From Cladobotryum mycophilum (lineage: Eukaryota; Ascomycota; Sordariomycetes; Hypocreales; Hypocreaceae), in NCBI GenBank assembly GCA_036429605.1, contig CM071589.1, positions 5,456,001 through 5,520,000 on the forward strand: a stretch of DNA of 64,000 nt, in the 5' to 3' direction. Below are positions 1 through 11,359 of the stretch, piece by piece. The notes under the pieces are model-generated. The model worked only from the letters and a program-made list of their open reading frames with translations. It was not told the DNA's origin and ran no database searches. A program made the translations under genes and the position numbers. Within the stretch, counting starts at the first letter, position 1, and each line of letters begins with the position of its first letter.

Positions 1-586
1 AAGTAAGAAAGCGGAAAGGTGCCGCTGTAGCGATGGCGTCTGCCCTTCGCCAAAATTGGCTTGTTAGCTTTGGGCGTTGATTCATTCCTGCTTTGCCAGT
101 ATCATTCATACGTTTTGTACATTGTTAGAGACGATGCTTCACATGAAACCCATTTGGTCGATTGGGTTCATATCACAATTTAGAGTCAAACCTCCTTGTA
201 CCCGATGAGATGTTTCATGCCTCGGTCATGTCTCGTCGCAGAAATGACAAGCAGAGCCGGTGTCAGTGTCTCAGTTCCAGCCTACCGCCCACCCATTACA
301 TCGTTTGCGCCAGCTGATAATTTGGCAATATGGCCTTTCCACTGCTAAGCTGATTGCACTGGTAGCGCACTTGAAGCGAAAGCCATGTCTTACAGCCCCC
401 TTCAAGTGGTCTCAAAGGCAATCGCCTCTCCCGTGTAGCGGGAGGAATGGTTCATGTTTCGCGCTGTGACCTTGGCATGTAGAAAATTACTCAAAGCCCG
501 GCCATGTCTTCTTCCTTCTTCAACCCTGCTCTTGTCTCTCCAATTTTGGCAGAAGATCGCTCCCCATTAATGGCCGTCAAAATAAC
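1..586. other. Left edge, no gene seen
   Basis: No coding pattern, RNA gene or repeat is convincing here. The right-hand part must hold the promoter of the oxidase gene that begins at 587. A short open frame at 260-469 has no recognisable content. Confidence 0.5.
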
Positions 587-2389
587 ATGCGACAAAATGC
601 AGCCGCCCTTTGGGCCATCGCCTGTTTAACGGGGGCTCTCGCGAACCCCAGCGCTTCAACAGCCATAGCGTGCAAGGGAATCTCAAAGGTCATCCCGAAT
701 CGCGTTTGGTACCCCCTGAGCATTCCCTACATTAGCGAGACCAACGCATACTGGTCCGTGGCCTTGAAAGAAATAAAGCCGGCCTGTCTGGTTCTGCCCA
801 AGTCGGCGGAAGATGTTGCAGCTGCTGTTCGCGTACTGAATCAGCATCCGGATGTTCTCTATGCTGTTAAGAGTGGTGGCCATGACCCTAATCCCAGGCA
901 TTCCACTATCCAAGGTGGTGTGGTCATTTCAATGCGAGATCTGAATGGCGTAGCTTACGATCCGAGAACCAAATTGGCTTATGTGAAGCCTGGAGGAACT
1001 TGGTATGACGTTATCAGCACTCTGGAACCCTATGGCGTTGCAATTCTTGGTGGTCGCATAGGTAAGCGATGCTGTTTAGCCATTTAAGCGCCTGTGTCTT
1101 GAACTAACGGTCTTGGTAGGAATTGTCGGGGTCGGAGGCCTTCTCTTGCAAGGAGGATTGTCCTTCCTGTCTGCGCAGTATGGACTAGCAGCTGATGTAG
1201 GTTCGCAGGACTGAGATACTCGGCTACAGCTGACACAAGGGGACAGAACATTGTGGGCTGGGAAACCGTGACAGCGAATGGTTCAATTGTCAACATCGAT
1301 GCAGCGATTGACAAGGAGCTTGCGGTGGCCATGAGAGGCAGTGGCAGTCAGTTTGGTAGGTGATGAAGGAACCAAAATGGTGGAATTACTTAAACCGTCT
1401 AACACGAATATAGGCATCGTAACAAAATTCACCATTCGAGCATATCCTATTGGAAAAGTATGGGGCGGATACAGGATATACACAGAAGCTTCCGCGGACA
1501 AGATCTTTGAGGCCGTGCATGAATTTATCCCCAACAATGCCGCTGATCCAAAGGCAGCTCTCATTGTCTCCCAGCTCGTTCTTTTCGGTGGCATAAGAAG
1601 CTTTGTCATTTTCTACTTCTATCAGGATGGGAAGCCTCCCGTATCCGGGCCACTGGCAAAGTTCCTCCAGATTCAACCCTTGATCGATCAGACATCCACA
1701 CAGACATATTCCTCACTGGTAAGTCAAATCAATTCCCTCCTGCCGTACAAGCCTTTATGCCTGACATGACTGTCTTAGTTGAAGAAGAACGGAGATCTAC
1801 CGGGTGTAGTCAACGCCCGAATCGCTTTTAGTGTGAGTCTCAACTACCTGTCCCTTGATCTCGAACGCTTGTTCTAATACTTTTTGATGATGGGCAGACT
1901 TTGACCATTCCGTACATACCGGACAACCCTCAGATCTATGCTGAAATCGCGGATCATTTCACGTCGCTGTATAGAGGTTTTCTGCTGAATCCTCTGCATT
2001 TGACGTCGCTGTGCTCCATCGACTTCCTACCCCTCCCTGCAGTAATCGCCAAGCATAGCGAAGAGCGCGGTGGTAATGCTCTAGGCATAAAGGAGGCTGA
2101 TGGAGATCGTCTCATGATTGAAACGCAGTGCACGTGGGCTTTCAAGAATGACGACAGCATAATACACGAATTGACCAACGCCATGTTGACATGGCTGAAC
2201 ATGAAGATTGGTCAATGGATCGCAAAGGAAGACTCATTGGCCAACTATCTTCCCATCATGATGAATGTCGCCGATGCTAATCAAAACGTTACCGGGAGCT
2301 ACAGAGATTACGCAAGCTTCAAGTCTTTACAACAAGCGATTGATCCGGAGGGATTCTTTAGACAACGAGGCGGTGGGTTCAAATTTTAG
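587..2389 (+). CDS. Secreted FAD-linked (berberine-bridge-type) oxidase
   Basis: Six exons are inferred: 587-1061, 1120-1196, 1247-1355, 1414-1718, 1779-1832 and 1898-2389. All phases agree and give 503 aa. The first 20 or so residues are a hydrophobic signal peptide. Next comes an FAD-binding PCMH-type domain with the SGGHDP histidine motif, where members usually attach FAD covalently, and the GGLLLQGGLSFLSAQYGLA stretch typical of these oxidases. The C terminus (YRDYASFKSLQQAIDPEGFF) is the berberine-bridge-enzyme tail. Family members oxidise sugars, alkaloids or other alcohols with O2, outside the cell or in secretory compartments. The substrate cannot be read from sequence. Introns of 50-65 nt have ordinary GT-AG ends. 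The gene is convergent with its right neighbour and shows no sign of damage. Confidence 0.88.
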
Positions 2390-2795
2390 AGGACATGGGG
2401 ATACGGAAAATTTTATGGATAGACGGTGTTTATTTATCGTGGGTGATTCATATTGGTTGGTCATCTGGTCATGGGAAATAGATGGGGATAATGATTATGA
2501 TGCATTCATGTTTGCGAATCTGTTTGACTCCGAAGATGTTGTCTGTTCTCTCTTTTATGTGATCTTTTTTTACGCAAGCTACTTCATATTTGACGAAATG
2601 TTGATTATCATAATGCTTGACTTTGGATGCTTGTTCATCTGGGCTGCTTTTGCTTCGAATCTCCATCCAATTGTGGCTGCACAAAGACGCCATGCTACTG
2701 CTTACTAGGAAGTTGATAGCTAATCACATGCCTTTATTGATGTAAAATGTCTTGAAGGATCATTTGAGTCTCACTCTTGAAGCTAGAGACAATAT
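2390..2795. other. Convergent 3' intergenic region
   Basis: AT-rich spacer between two genes that end towards each other. It should hold both 3' UTRs. No further feature is visible. Confidence 0.5.
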
Positions 2796-3782
2796 CTACT
2801 GTGGTGGTCGAGCGATGAGAACGTCTGCGCTTCCTTCAAGCCCAAAATCGCCATCTTCAAACGCAATCACAACCGTTGAACCTTTACTAAGAGACAATGA
2901 ATCCGATGGCTTGACCTTCAGAGATATCTTGCCATCGAGAACAATCAGTATGGCAAAGCCTCGCCGACAATCGACCTGATCCTTGACGAGCACTCGTTCA
3001 AGTTGAAAGTATTCTCGTGACTGCTTCACACAAACACTGTCGGAAACTTGGCCATCCGTAATCAGTGCCATCACTTCGTCCCTTGTGCGTGATTTGGTCT
3101 CCACAGCTTTGAGCGCCGTCTCAAAACCCAGTCCCAAGTGTCCTCCTTCTTTTCCGTTGATTCTAAAGTCTCCCCATTCACACAAGATGGACATGTCTTC
3201 GGGTTCCTGCACCTCAACCACCATAACGCCTTCGCCGATTGAATGAAGGACGCCTGGAGGCACAAAGACCGTCTGGTGCGCTTGGATGTCGACTTTATGC
3301 ATGCGCTCCAAGATTTCTTTTCCCTTTTCTGCCTCGACGGTGTCCAGTAACTCCTTTGCGTCAATGCTCTCGCGCAGGCTCAAGTAGACGCACCCCGGTG
3401 AGAGAATGTACCACGATTCAGCCTTGCCATGCTTTTTACCGAGATGTTCCGAGGCAAAATTAACATGAGGATGTGCATGCACGGGGAGGCGCTGGCCCGC
3501 ATCGATGATCTTGACCAAGAGCTTAGTATCGTCTCCGTATTTTGCCACATGCTCAGCTCCAAGCCATTTCTCCGGTTCTGCCTTGACGGCATCAACAAGA
3601 AATGTGCCGTCTGGCAGGCGACTCAGGCCAATGTTTCCCTTTCCGCTGCAGCAAGTGGTTGATGCAATCCAGTCCTCTGGTTGATGTGAACCGCATGGTG
3701 GATCAGAGCGAAACTGAGCGATGCGTGCGCCGCCAGCGTAAAAGTTGTCTGGTTGATTCGCAGGGAGAATAATGGGTGCCAT
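2796..3782 (-). CDS. Mannose-6-phosphate isomerase-like cupin
   Basis: Single-exon frame of 328 aa starting at the ATG complementary to 3780-3782. The cupin metal site is clear: H102, H104 and H106 in PVHAHPHVNFASEHLG, then E122 in KAESWYIL, the usual Zn ligands of phosphomannose isomerases, which interconvert mannose-6-phosphate and fructose-6-phosphate in the cytosol. A second cupin-like half follows (VFVPPGVLHSIGEGVMVVEV). At 328 aa it is shorter than the roughly 400-440 aa housekeeping eukaryotic enzyme and nearer to short bacterial-type members, so it may be an accessory paralogue acting on another sugar phosphate. There is no signal peptide. It lies on the same strand as the alpha-galactosidase to its right, which fits a sugar-use neighbourhood without proving joint control. 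Confidence 0.8.
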   Translation of the reverse strand: MAPIILPANQPDNFYAGGARIAQFRSDPPCGSHQPEDWIASTTCCSGKGNIGLSRLPDGTFLVDAVKAEPEKWLGAEHVAKYGDDTKLLVKIIDAGQRLPVHAHPHVNFASEHLGKKHGKAESWYILSPGCVYLSLRESIDAKELLDTVEAEKGKEILERMHKVDIQAHQTVFVPPGVLHSIGEGVMVVEVQEPEDMSILCEWGDFRINGKEGGHLGLGFETALKAVETKSRTRDEVMALITDGQVSDSVCVKQSREYFQLERVLVKDQVDCRRGFAILIVLDGKISLKVKPSDSLSLSKGSTVVIAFEDGDFGLEGSADVLIARPPQ

Positions 3783-4296
3783 TCTTAGTGATAGAGTAAC
3801 CTTTGTAATTTCACTCTTTAAGTGGCATGAGAAAAGAAGTCTTTGGTGGTCTCAAAGTACAATCAACAAGATGAAGGTCAGTTTATAAAGCGTTCCGTCC
3901 TGCGGACCATGAAGCCCACATATCACCTACAGACGTCAGATGAAGATCATCGACTCTATGAAGTCCTTGCCGTCATCGGCGGGGCAGTCTTGTGCAAGTC
4001 TCATAGAAACACAAAATATTCCATTTTAAAAATGGATTGAATGAAAAGATATTCCGAGATCAGAACACGTCATGATGAAATAATGGCCCTTTGTCAATTA
4101 GCGGCGTCTACACATCCGATGTGAATGCATCATCACGGTTCACAACCAAATACTCCAGTACAACACTCACCACATAAAGCATCATGCAGATTTGCCGTCC
4201 AGAAATAGTAAACAATTTTTATTAGCTCTTTGTCTAAGCGAGCTATGAACTATATACAATATTTATCATCAACCCATCATATATCAGCCCTGTTTA
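3783..4296. other. Intergenic region, nothing distinct
   Basis: Upstream region of the cupin gene and downstream region of the alpha-galactosidase, both on the minus strand. No RNA gene or repeat was seen. Confidence 0.5.
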
Positions 4297-6183
4297 TTAA
4301 TGGTGTGTTGGGCAACTATTGCCCTTGATCAAACGCAAGAGTTGCGATGCACCCTCGGTCAACAAAGCAGTATACGAACTCGACACCTTTGTCGACGTCC
4401 CCTGCCAAATATCCGTAAAGCACCACGTAGAGCCGTCGATGCCAAGGTCTTTTAAGGAGACCGTCACGTTCTGCGCGCCGTGCAGCTGCGTTCCAAAGTT
4501 ACCCGCTCCTTGATCAGGTCCATAATTGGCAACAAGAACATAAGCTTCCTTGTGATCATCCGAAGGGCCACCGATCCATGCTTGCAGCTGCTTGGGAGCG
4601 TTGCTGCCAGTACCGGGATTTCGAGGCTGCATGGGGTACTTTGCGAAGAAGTCGGCGGCGGCGATGGACTGGCGACTGGTCGTCAACTTGAGGCCTAGCG
4701 CATCAACTTGGGTCATGTCGCCGCCGATAATCAGGTTGGCTCCAGCTCCTAGCCAGTGGTTCATGACTGTGGTTCGGATGCTGTCATTCACGCCAGCCAG
4801 ATGCTCCGGGTTGGCAGCGAACAGGTTGTCCATGTCAGGATAGATGGTGATGGGGACATTGCGCTGGGCTTGAAGACCAATGTACTGACGATAGTTCTCA
4901 ATGGCGCGCTGGCCGACTTGCCAGGCCATCAAGGTATTGGTGCCATAGTTGTCCAAATCTTGGTCTGTTCGCATGGATTCTGCCAGTTCGCTCCAGACAG
5001 GCAGCCAGGTTTCATTCCGGCATAGCTTCCACGAGACATCCAGACGAATCTTTTTGCCACTATTCTTGATTGCCTTCTTATATGCTCTCACAGCATCAGA
5101 GCTGTCGCATACGAGGTTGGCTCCATTGTATGGACTGCCCGGGGTGATAAAGTCTAGCTTCAGCATGTCAACGCCCCAGTCCGCCCATTGTTTGACGACT
5201 GAATCATGCCACTGCTGGACACCATTCTTGCTGAAATCCCAATCGCAAAAGATTTGGTCGTAATTGCCGTTCCAGACGGATCCAACCTTGATGTCAGTCC
5301 CCAGGATCGTCTTATTCTGAGCGATGCAGGGTACTCCAGGAGTGATGTAGACTCCAAGCTTCAAGCCACGCCCATGCAACCATGAAGCAAGTTCTGGGAG
5401 GTTAAATCGTGTGTGGTTGTAAATGATGCGACCGTGCTCGTCGACATCGTCAAACGCCTGCCAACCGGAATCTAGACTGCAGAGATCGTAGCCAGCAGCC
5501 TTGAACTCGGGCTTGCTGAGCACATCACACTGAATCTGAACAAACTCCTGCGTGTAGAACAATCCCGACTGGCCGTGGAAAGAAGGCACCACCTCTGAAC
5601 CATTTTTGAGAGCTTGAACACCAAAAGTGTTCCAACCTCGAGCAGAAGAGGTAAATCCGTTTGGAGTCCTGGCTGTTTTTAGGACTTTCAGCGGGCCAGA
5701 GGTTGCATCTGGTTGAGGATAGCAATCCGGGAGGGTAGATTCGCGATGTTGGATGCAGTACGGAGCTGGGCGAGTTGGCACCACATCCTTTCTGTTAGGG
5801 TCCTTGGTGTAGCAAGCATCCCCAGCAGCGGTCCAGTACCATTGATTGTCGCTGTAGCCCCATGTCGCACTCGTAGTGCCACCGAGGATGCAAAGATCCA
5901 AAATGTCTTGAAACGCAATAACAGCGTCGTTGTTCTGGTTTGGACCGGTGGCCTGCAGATTGGCTTGCTGCTGCATATAAATGTTGCCTTTTCCGTCATT
6001 GCAGTCGACCAGGCTTGCATTTGCCTCGAATTTGGCAGCGCAGCTCTTAATGGCATCATAGCATTCGCTGGTGAAATTGACGGTGCCGGGGGCGTACAAG
6101 TTGCCACCACACTGTGTTTGAGCGGCTACGGGACGGAGCAGGGCCGTCCCGGCGACAGCGAGGAAGAGCAGCGTTGAAGGCAT
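4297..6183 (-). CDS. Secreted GH27 alpha-galactosidase
   Basis: Single exon, 628 aa from the ATG at 6183. A longer frame begins only at a GTG and would precede the signal peptide. Residues 1-22 form a signal peptide (MPSTLLFLAVAGTALLRPVA). An N-terminal Cys-containing region of about 150 aa is followed by the GH27 barrel: DLCSLDSGWQ, LKLGVYITPG, then MLKLDF carrying the expected nucleophile Asp (family consensus KYD/KLD) and SMRTDQDLDNYG with the likely acid/base Asp. A C-terminal beta-sandwich ends the protein. Several N-glycosylation sites (NFT, NAS, NHT, NKT, NET, NDS, NVT) fit secretion. It should release terminal alpha-galactose from galactomannan or raffinose-type oligosaccharides outside the cell. 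The gene looks intact. Confidence 0.9.
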   Translation of the reverse strand: MPSTLLFLAVAGTALLRPVAAQTQCGGNLYAPGTVNFTSECYDAIKSCAAKFEANASLVDCNDGKGNIYMQQQANLQATGPNQNNDAVIAFQDILDLCILGGTTSATWGYSDNQWYWTAAGDACYTKDPNRKDVVPTRPAPYCIQHRESTLPDCYPQPDATSGPLKVLKTARTPNGFTSSARGWNTFGVQALKNGSEVVPSFHGQSGLFYTQEFVQIQCDVLSKPEFKAAGYDLCSLDSGWQAFDDVDEHGRIIYNHTRFNLPELASWLHGRGLKLGVYITPGVPCIAQNKTILGTDIKVGSVWNGNYDQIFCDWDFSKNGVQQWHDSVVKQWADWGVDMLKLDFITPGSPYNGANLVCDSSDAVRAYKKAIKNSGKKIRLDVSWKLCRNETWLPVWSELAESMRTDQDLDNYGTNTLMAWQVGQRAIENYRQYIGLQAQRNVPITIYPDMDNLFAANPEHLAGVNDSIRTTVMNHWLGAGANLIIGGDMTQVDALGLKLTTSRQSIAAADFFAKYPMQPRNPGTGSNAPKQLQAWIGGPSDDHKEAYVLVANYGPDQGAGNFGTQLHGAQNVTVSLKDLGIDGSTWCFTDIWQGTSTKVSSSYTALLTEGASQLLRLIKGNSCPTHH

Positions 6184-7501
6184 TGTGCGAGACTCGGTCA
6201 CACTCTTTGAGCAGTGTGTCAGTCTTCTCCACGAGGAAACTGGTGTTCCCTCACGGGCTTGACAACAGCGACTTGCTCACTATTTATTCGCAACATTTTC
6301 ATAGACAGTGTAGTAACCGTTTCGTGAAAAGTTGACAAACAAATGAACCGTTGCATGTCCTTCTGTTACATTCGCGGCCAAATATCCGGAGGCAGCGGGG
6401 CCTATTCGGTCTAGATTCTCTTCGTGCCTTTTCGTAGTTGCTCACCCACAAAGTGAGGATTTAACCGTCGGCTTGTCCCCAGCCAAGATCTGCCGACGAA
6501 GATTTGGGGAAATGAAGAAATAGATTAACGGCAGTGAGGAGTTGCTCATTATTTCTCGACGGCATGAACCCGAAGGAGTAAAAAGAAATGCTCCAGTAAC
6601 TTGGTTCAAGTCCTACCGCTGAATTTCCTCGAACCATCCCCCAAAAATGGCATGTCTCAGCACAAACCACACTGTGGAGCTTCCCCACGGGGAGACTTGG
6701 ACTCTTAGCATGCATCGTCAACATGCCGCGGGTGTTTTCTCGGTTCTTCCATCGGCGAACTAGAGATCAAGTCAGAATAGATGGACCCTTGAGATTTAGC
6801 TTTCGAACAGATTGGTTTCCGGAAATGGATCTCTTCAGAATACCCCGCGTCTCGACCCAGCTGGTGCAACATCCATGGATATGTTTAGTCACAGAATCCG
6901 GATCTCGGTGTCCATCTTGGGAGCCTAGCATAAGCTACCCGGAACAGCACACATTTCGCAAAGTGCAATAAACTGCCATGCGGTGACACTTTAATCTTCA
7001 CGTTCCTATAGTTGGAAATACTAAAATACAATAGATCTATGGTCTAAAACATCAGATTTCGTTTTAGGGGATATGAGAAGATATGAATCACGAACAAGAA
7101 CTCAAGGTGGGACTGAAGCGTGCTTCAAGAGAGATCAGAATGCGGAGCACATATTACCCAATTCAACTGATCCATCGACAATCAACTGACGGAAGGTGTA
7201 TAATATCAGCTTGCAATTTGAAGAATTTCCCGACATTTATATAATTGCCTCCTTATTAATTGTTGAGGATGAACATCACCGTACTTGACCAATATTTGAG
7301 CACCTTGCGTAGATAATTAGGGATAAAACTACCAGTTTGACTGATATGAGATAATCCGAACCCCTCATTTTTTATGTAGCCTCACCAATGTTCAACAGTA
7401 CATCATCTACGAATAGGTGCACCCTCAATGCGTCTTATGCAGACTGGAGAGTCATATGAATTCAACAACTCTTTAATTCATAAGATAGACGCTTGTACAA
7501 C
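6184..7501. other. Divergent intergenic region, 1.3 kb
   Basis: Separates the minus-strand alpha-galactosidase from the plus-strand HET gene and must hold both promoters. The part from about 7010 to 7380 is AT-rich. No gene or repeat was recognised. Confidence 0.5.
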
Positions 7502-9501
7502 ATGTTGGCCAACAAGAGCTATTTTCCACCACCGAAAACCAACGCCTCATGTCAATACTGTCAGGACTTGAACCTCTCTTATCCCGGCATCGATGGCATG
7601 CTGGGAATTCCGCTCAAGCATATGCAAACCTCCGCTGCGTCTGGCTGTCCTTTCTGTGAACTATTAACTAAAGCTTTGGAACTTCCCGGACTTGATCCAC
7701 CTGAAAACCAGGAACTTGTTGGCGTGACACTCTTCTCGGCCATCGACCCGAAAACCTCTGCGCCGCTGCCGCTGACTGCAAGGCTGCAAACGGAAACACG
7801 ACACTTTGCGGAAATTGAGTTATTCACAGAATCAGGTTTGAAAACCTCTGAATCTCTTCTTTTGGTAATAGTGTCTAATTTATCTTTTTTATAGTTTCTT
7901 CATGCTGCCCATCAAGCATTGGCGCTGGCCGAATAATTGATACCAATGCTGCCTCCAAGAACTGTGTTTTTTTGATGGAGTCATGGATAGACGAATGTGT
8001 ATCGCATCACGACAGATGCAGGGCTTCTGATCCAAATCTACTGCCCGATAGGTACCTAGATATCACGCCTGGTCAAGATCCCCGCCTCGTGGTCAACCAC
8101 AAAGGCGACCAAGGGAAATACGTCGCGCTCAGTCACTGCTGGGGTGGACAGGTGTCTCTCCAATTGCGACAAAAGGAACTTCAAAACTGGCAGCAAGGCA
8201 TCCCGTTCCATGACTTCCCAAAGACCTTTCAGCATGCAATTGAAGTTTGCCGATGCCTACAGATTCCATACTTGTGGATCGACTCGCTGTGCATCATCCA
8301 AGACTCAAAAGAAGACTGGGCAATCCAGGGTTCAAAGATGGATGCTGTTTACTCAAACTGTCACATCGCTATTGCAGCAGATGGTGCTCGCGACAGTAAG
8401 GAAGGGTTTCTCTGTAACGAGAGGCGCAAAATCCCAACTCTGCGGCTCAGACTTCAACAGAAGAAAGGGAATGGGCCTCAACACTATGACACACAACCTA
8501 TGGAAGAGGTTGAGATATGTGCTCGAAAGAAGGGCGCTGGAAACATGGACATATTCATGCACCATAGCTGGTCGGCAGAGTATCGCAGCAGGCTATCAAC
8601 GAGAGGCTGGATTCTCCAAGAGAGTGTCCTCGCACCCCGTGTTTTGCACTTCACTGCAGAAGAAATTACATGGGAATGTAGGACGGTATCTCAATGCGAA
8701 TGCCAAGTCGCAGTGCACAATTTTGCTTACGAGACACCCATCAAACTTCAACTACCGCCAAATCTTGATCATACGGAACACTGGGGAAGACTGGTCCAGG
8801 AATTCACCTGTCGCGATCTGTCATATCCATCCGATCGTCTGCCAGCTTTGTCTGGTTTGGCTAGTCACATGAAATCCGTCAACTCTTCTGTCCAATTTTA
8901 TGCGGGAATCTGGAGTGATTCATTCGCCCAATCGCTGCTGTGGTTTTGTCTCGATCGTAATCCGGAGTTGTCACCAACGAAAAGAGCCAGCAAGCGGATT
9001 CGACCTTTGTCTGCTCCGACATGGTCTTGGGCGTCAGTTACCGGTCGTGTCATACTTCCAACCGGGACAAAACAGTCAAGCACTTTGGAAGAGCTACAGA
9101 TCGCGTGTCCCCCTTCCAGTCCAAATTTGTATGGAAGTGTATCCTCTGCATCTATAACAGCTGCTGCGTCAGTTCTTCGCGGGGTATTGGTGGGAAACCC
9201 GGACCGACAAGGCGTGTTCCAAGTGCAGATTAGATACATCAACGGAAGCGGCCCAGCTTTCTTGAAACCCGACGGGGAAATATTCCCGGACGTTATTGGT
9301 GATGACATGGAAATTATCGTAGGCGAAGAGGTGGTGCTCTTGGACCCGGTTGGCGAGAGGAACACCAACTATGTAGTCCTAAGGCTTGTGGATCCTAGAG
9401 CAGCAACATATGAGCGGGTTGGCATATATATGACACAGTCGATGCCCGAAGACGACAGGGGAAAACAACTGACGGAACGACTGAAGATGACGATAATTTG
9501 A
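7502..9501 (+). CDS. HET-domain (heterokaryon incompatibility) protein
   Basis: Two exons: 7502-7835 and 7895-9501. They are joined by a 59-nt intron with donor GTTTGA and a TTATAG acceptor, the only phase-compatible choice seen. The product is 646 aa. The HET domain starts near residue 185 with YVALSHCWGG and continues with YLWIDSLCIIQDSKEDW and later RGWILQE, the three signature blocks of the family. The N-terminal Cys pairs (CQYCQDLNL, GCPFCELL) are also common in this family. HET proteins trigger cell death when genetically different hyphae fuse. Such genes are numerous and fast-evolving in filamentous ascomycetes. There is no signal peptide or membrane segment. An in-frame start at 7493 would need TTG, so the ATG at 7502 is preferred. 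Confidence 0.88.
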
Positions 9502-10709
9502 TCCAACTGCTAACACCTGGCAAAAGTGCTCAAATGTCGGGCGAAATCTGGCGCTATACGGGGATGGCAACCTCTAGGGGCTCTCAGAGGCTGTGTGGAA
9601 AGATGATTGACTCAAATTCTAGTGCTAGTGACGTATGGCAAACAAAGTGGTGGCAGTGGAAGTCATCTCCGGACCACCAGAGCCATTCAGGGCTGCGTTG
9701 CACATCGTGGAGGATCACTATCGGATCCATGCTCGCTCGGCCAAGCTTAGAAATCCCAACGAAGCTTCAAACGCCGTGCCGCTTGTTGGAATCCAAACTT
9801 TAAAGCCACCGCACCGGCATGATAATTACAACCTCATGATAAAACGGGGTGTTGCTTGGAATTGCTGGAGAGGCCATAGCGTCTGGCTCGTGAAAAACAC
9901 CGGCCTCTTACACAGCTGCCACTGAACGACAAAGAATGGTCCGGTACGGAGTATAGTCAGCAGCTTCTGCAATATGATGCCCTAGGAAATTTTTATGGAA
10001 AGTTGGAATGTGCTGGATATGTTAAGAAAGCATGAGTTGATGTGAGGGGAAGGACATGCAGAGCAGCATTGGAGACTGATGGTGCCAGGGACGCATGATC
10101 CAAGCAAACATTATGCAATACCAGCATCGCAACGCATTTGGTATAGACTACTATTAATCCTGGAGATGCATGCTTCGACCTGCAGGCTTCCCGAAATTCA
10201 TCGCTGATCTTGACTCGAGCAAATGCCAGCCTATGACCAAATACTTGGAAATCCTGGAATGCTGCATTCCAGGGGCTTCAAACGCACATGCCCTTCGTCT
10301 TGAAGGCATGTTGAGGCGCTCGATTTCCTTGCTTTTTATTTCCTAAACGAGTGTATTCTTGGTTCGCTTTTCTTTGTTCATGCATGTTTGCTTGCCTGCG
10401 TGTTTCAACCAGGAATGGATCCAAGCTCAGCCTTGGTACTCAGGGTGCTGGGCAGCCTCGAGTTGCCTCTGTGATGGGAGCATAAAAGCCGGTGTCTTCT
10501 CGCTATGTTGGAGTTTTCTTTATTCTCACAATCAACTAATCTGTCTTCTCTTTTAAAGCAAAAAAGTCAGGTACGCAATATTCATAAGAAACTTACTCGT
10601 CGACTGTCGTACTCACTCTTTAAGTAGCTGGCCTAATACGACATTCTCACACTGCCCGTTACACAGACTCAAGAACGGTCCAAGCTTCAAGTAACAGTAC
10701 TTGTACATC
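9502..10709. other. Intergenic region after the HET gene
   Basis: Short overlapping open frames at 9498-9925 have no recognisable family. They may be 3' UTR or old coding remnants. The rest shows nothing distinct. Confidence 0.4.
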
Positions 10710-11096
10710 ATGCATGTTCTCGACTGGGTCTCCTGGGTTGTGGTTGATGAGCGCGGAGAGCATGACCCAGTGCATACCTTCAACCTGCTGCGACAGCAGG
10801 AGCTCAACAGAGAAGCGCCAAATATGGGTGCTAGACTGTGCGACCTGTCCTTCGACTCCATCTGCAAGCTTCTCGCTGTAGATGCGCAAACAGCCGCGCA
10901 TGAAGCCTATGGCGCCCTTCTGCCCTCGGAAACAATGATGCGACTGCAAAATGAGGAGCAGTGGGAACAAGTAAAGTCGAGTCTCGCAAATGAAGTGTCT
11001 AGCAAGGGCTCCAAGACACGTCCTGTGGTGAAAATCGGATTGATGGAGCAGTTGGAAGAGCTGGCTGGCGACATTGTCATTGGAGAGTATTATTAA
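10710..11096 (+). CDS. Small hypothetical protein
   Basis: Open frame of 128 aa from the ATG at 10710; an upstream in-frame TTG at 10701 is not used. The sequence is acidic with a balanced composition. A Trp/Val-rich N terminus (LDWVSWVVVDERGEHD) is followed by predicted helices rich in Gln, Glu and Ala and an acidic end (LEELAGDIVIGEYY). I recognise no family, and it could be the last exon of a larger gene. The opposite strand also holds open frames of similar length here (10613-10867 and 10659-10970), but their composition is less protein-like. The stop lies 191 bp before a tRNA gene. Confidence 0.35.
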   Translation: MHVLDWVSWVVVDERGEHDPVHTFNLLRQQELNREAPNMGARLCDLSFDSICKLLAVDAQTAAHEAYGALLPSETMMRLQNEEQWEQVKSSLANEVSSKGSKTRPVVKIGLMEQLEELAGDIVIGEYY

Positions 11097-11287
11097 TTTT
11101 GCCTTTTTATGGCACGTTTGGATTTTATTAGATATCCCCTAGTTTTGCAATTAATGTCATTGGATTGTGCCTCAATATGTGTTGCACAACATCTATGGTG
11201 CTTGGATTGACGGCTTTGGTGCCCCTTGTGGTAACCCGAACCGCTCACATCTATGAATGCCTTCACACGTAAAGAAATCATTAAATT

Positions 11288-11359
11288 GGGCTTGTGGTCT
11301 AGGGGTATGATTTTCGCTTCGCATGTGAACGGTCAGGGGTTCAATTCCCCTCAAGTCCA
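11288..11359 (+). tRNA. tRNA-Ala(CGC)
   Basis: A 72-nt cloverleaf: acceptor GGGCTTG pairs with CAAGTCC and includes a G3-U70 wobble, the main alanine identity mark. The D arm is TGGTCTAGGGGTATGA. The anticodon stem is TTCGC/GTGAA with loop TTCGCAT, so the anticodon is CGC. The T arm is AGGGG-TTCAATT-CCCCT, and the discriminator base is A. A TTTTT run 6 nt after the end can stop RNA polymerase III. No intron. Confidence 0.92.

Noticed and set aside
10613..10970. Minus-strand open frames opposite the 10710-11096 ORF
   Set aside because: Composition is less protein-like than on the plus strand. At most one strand is coding, and even that is uncertain.
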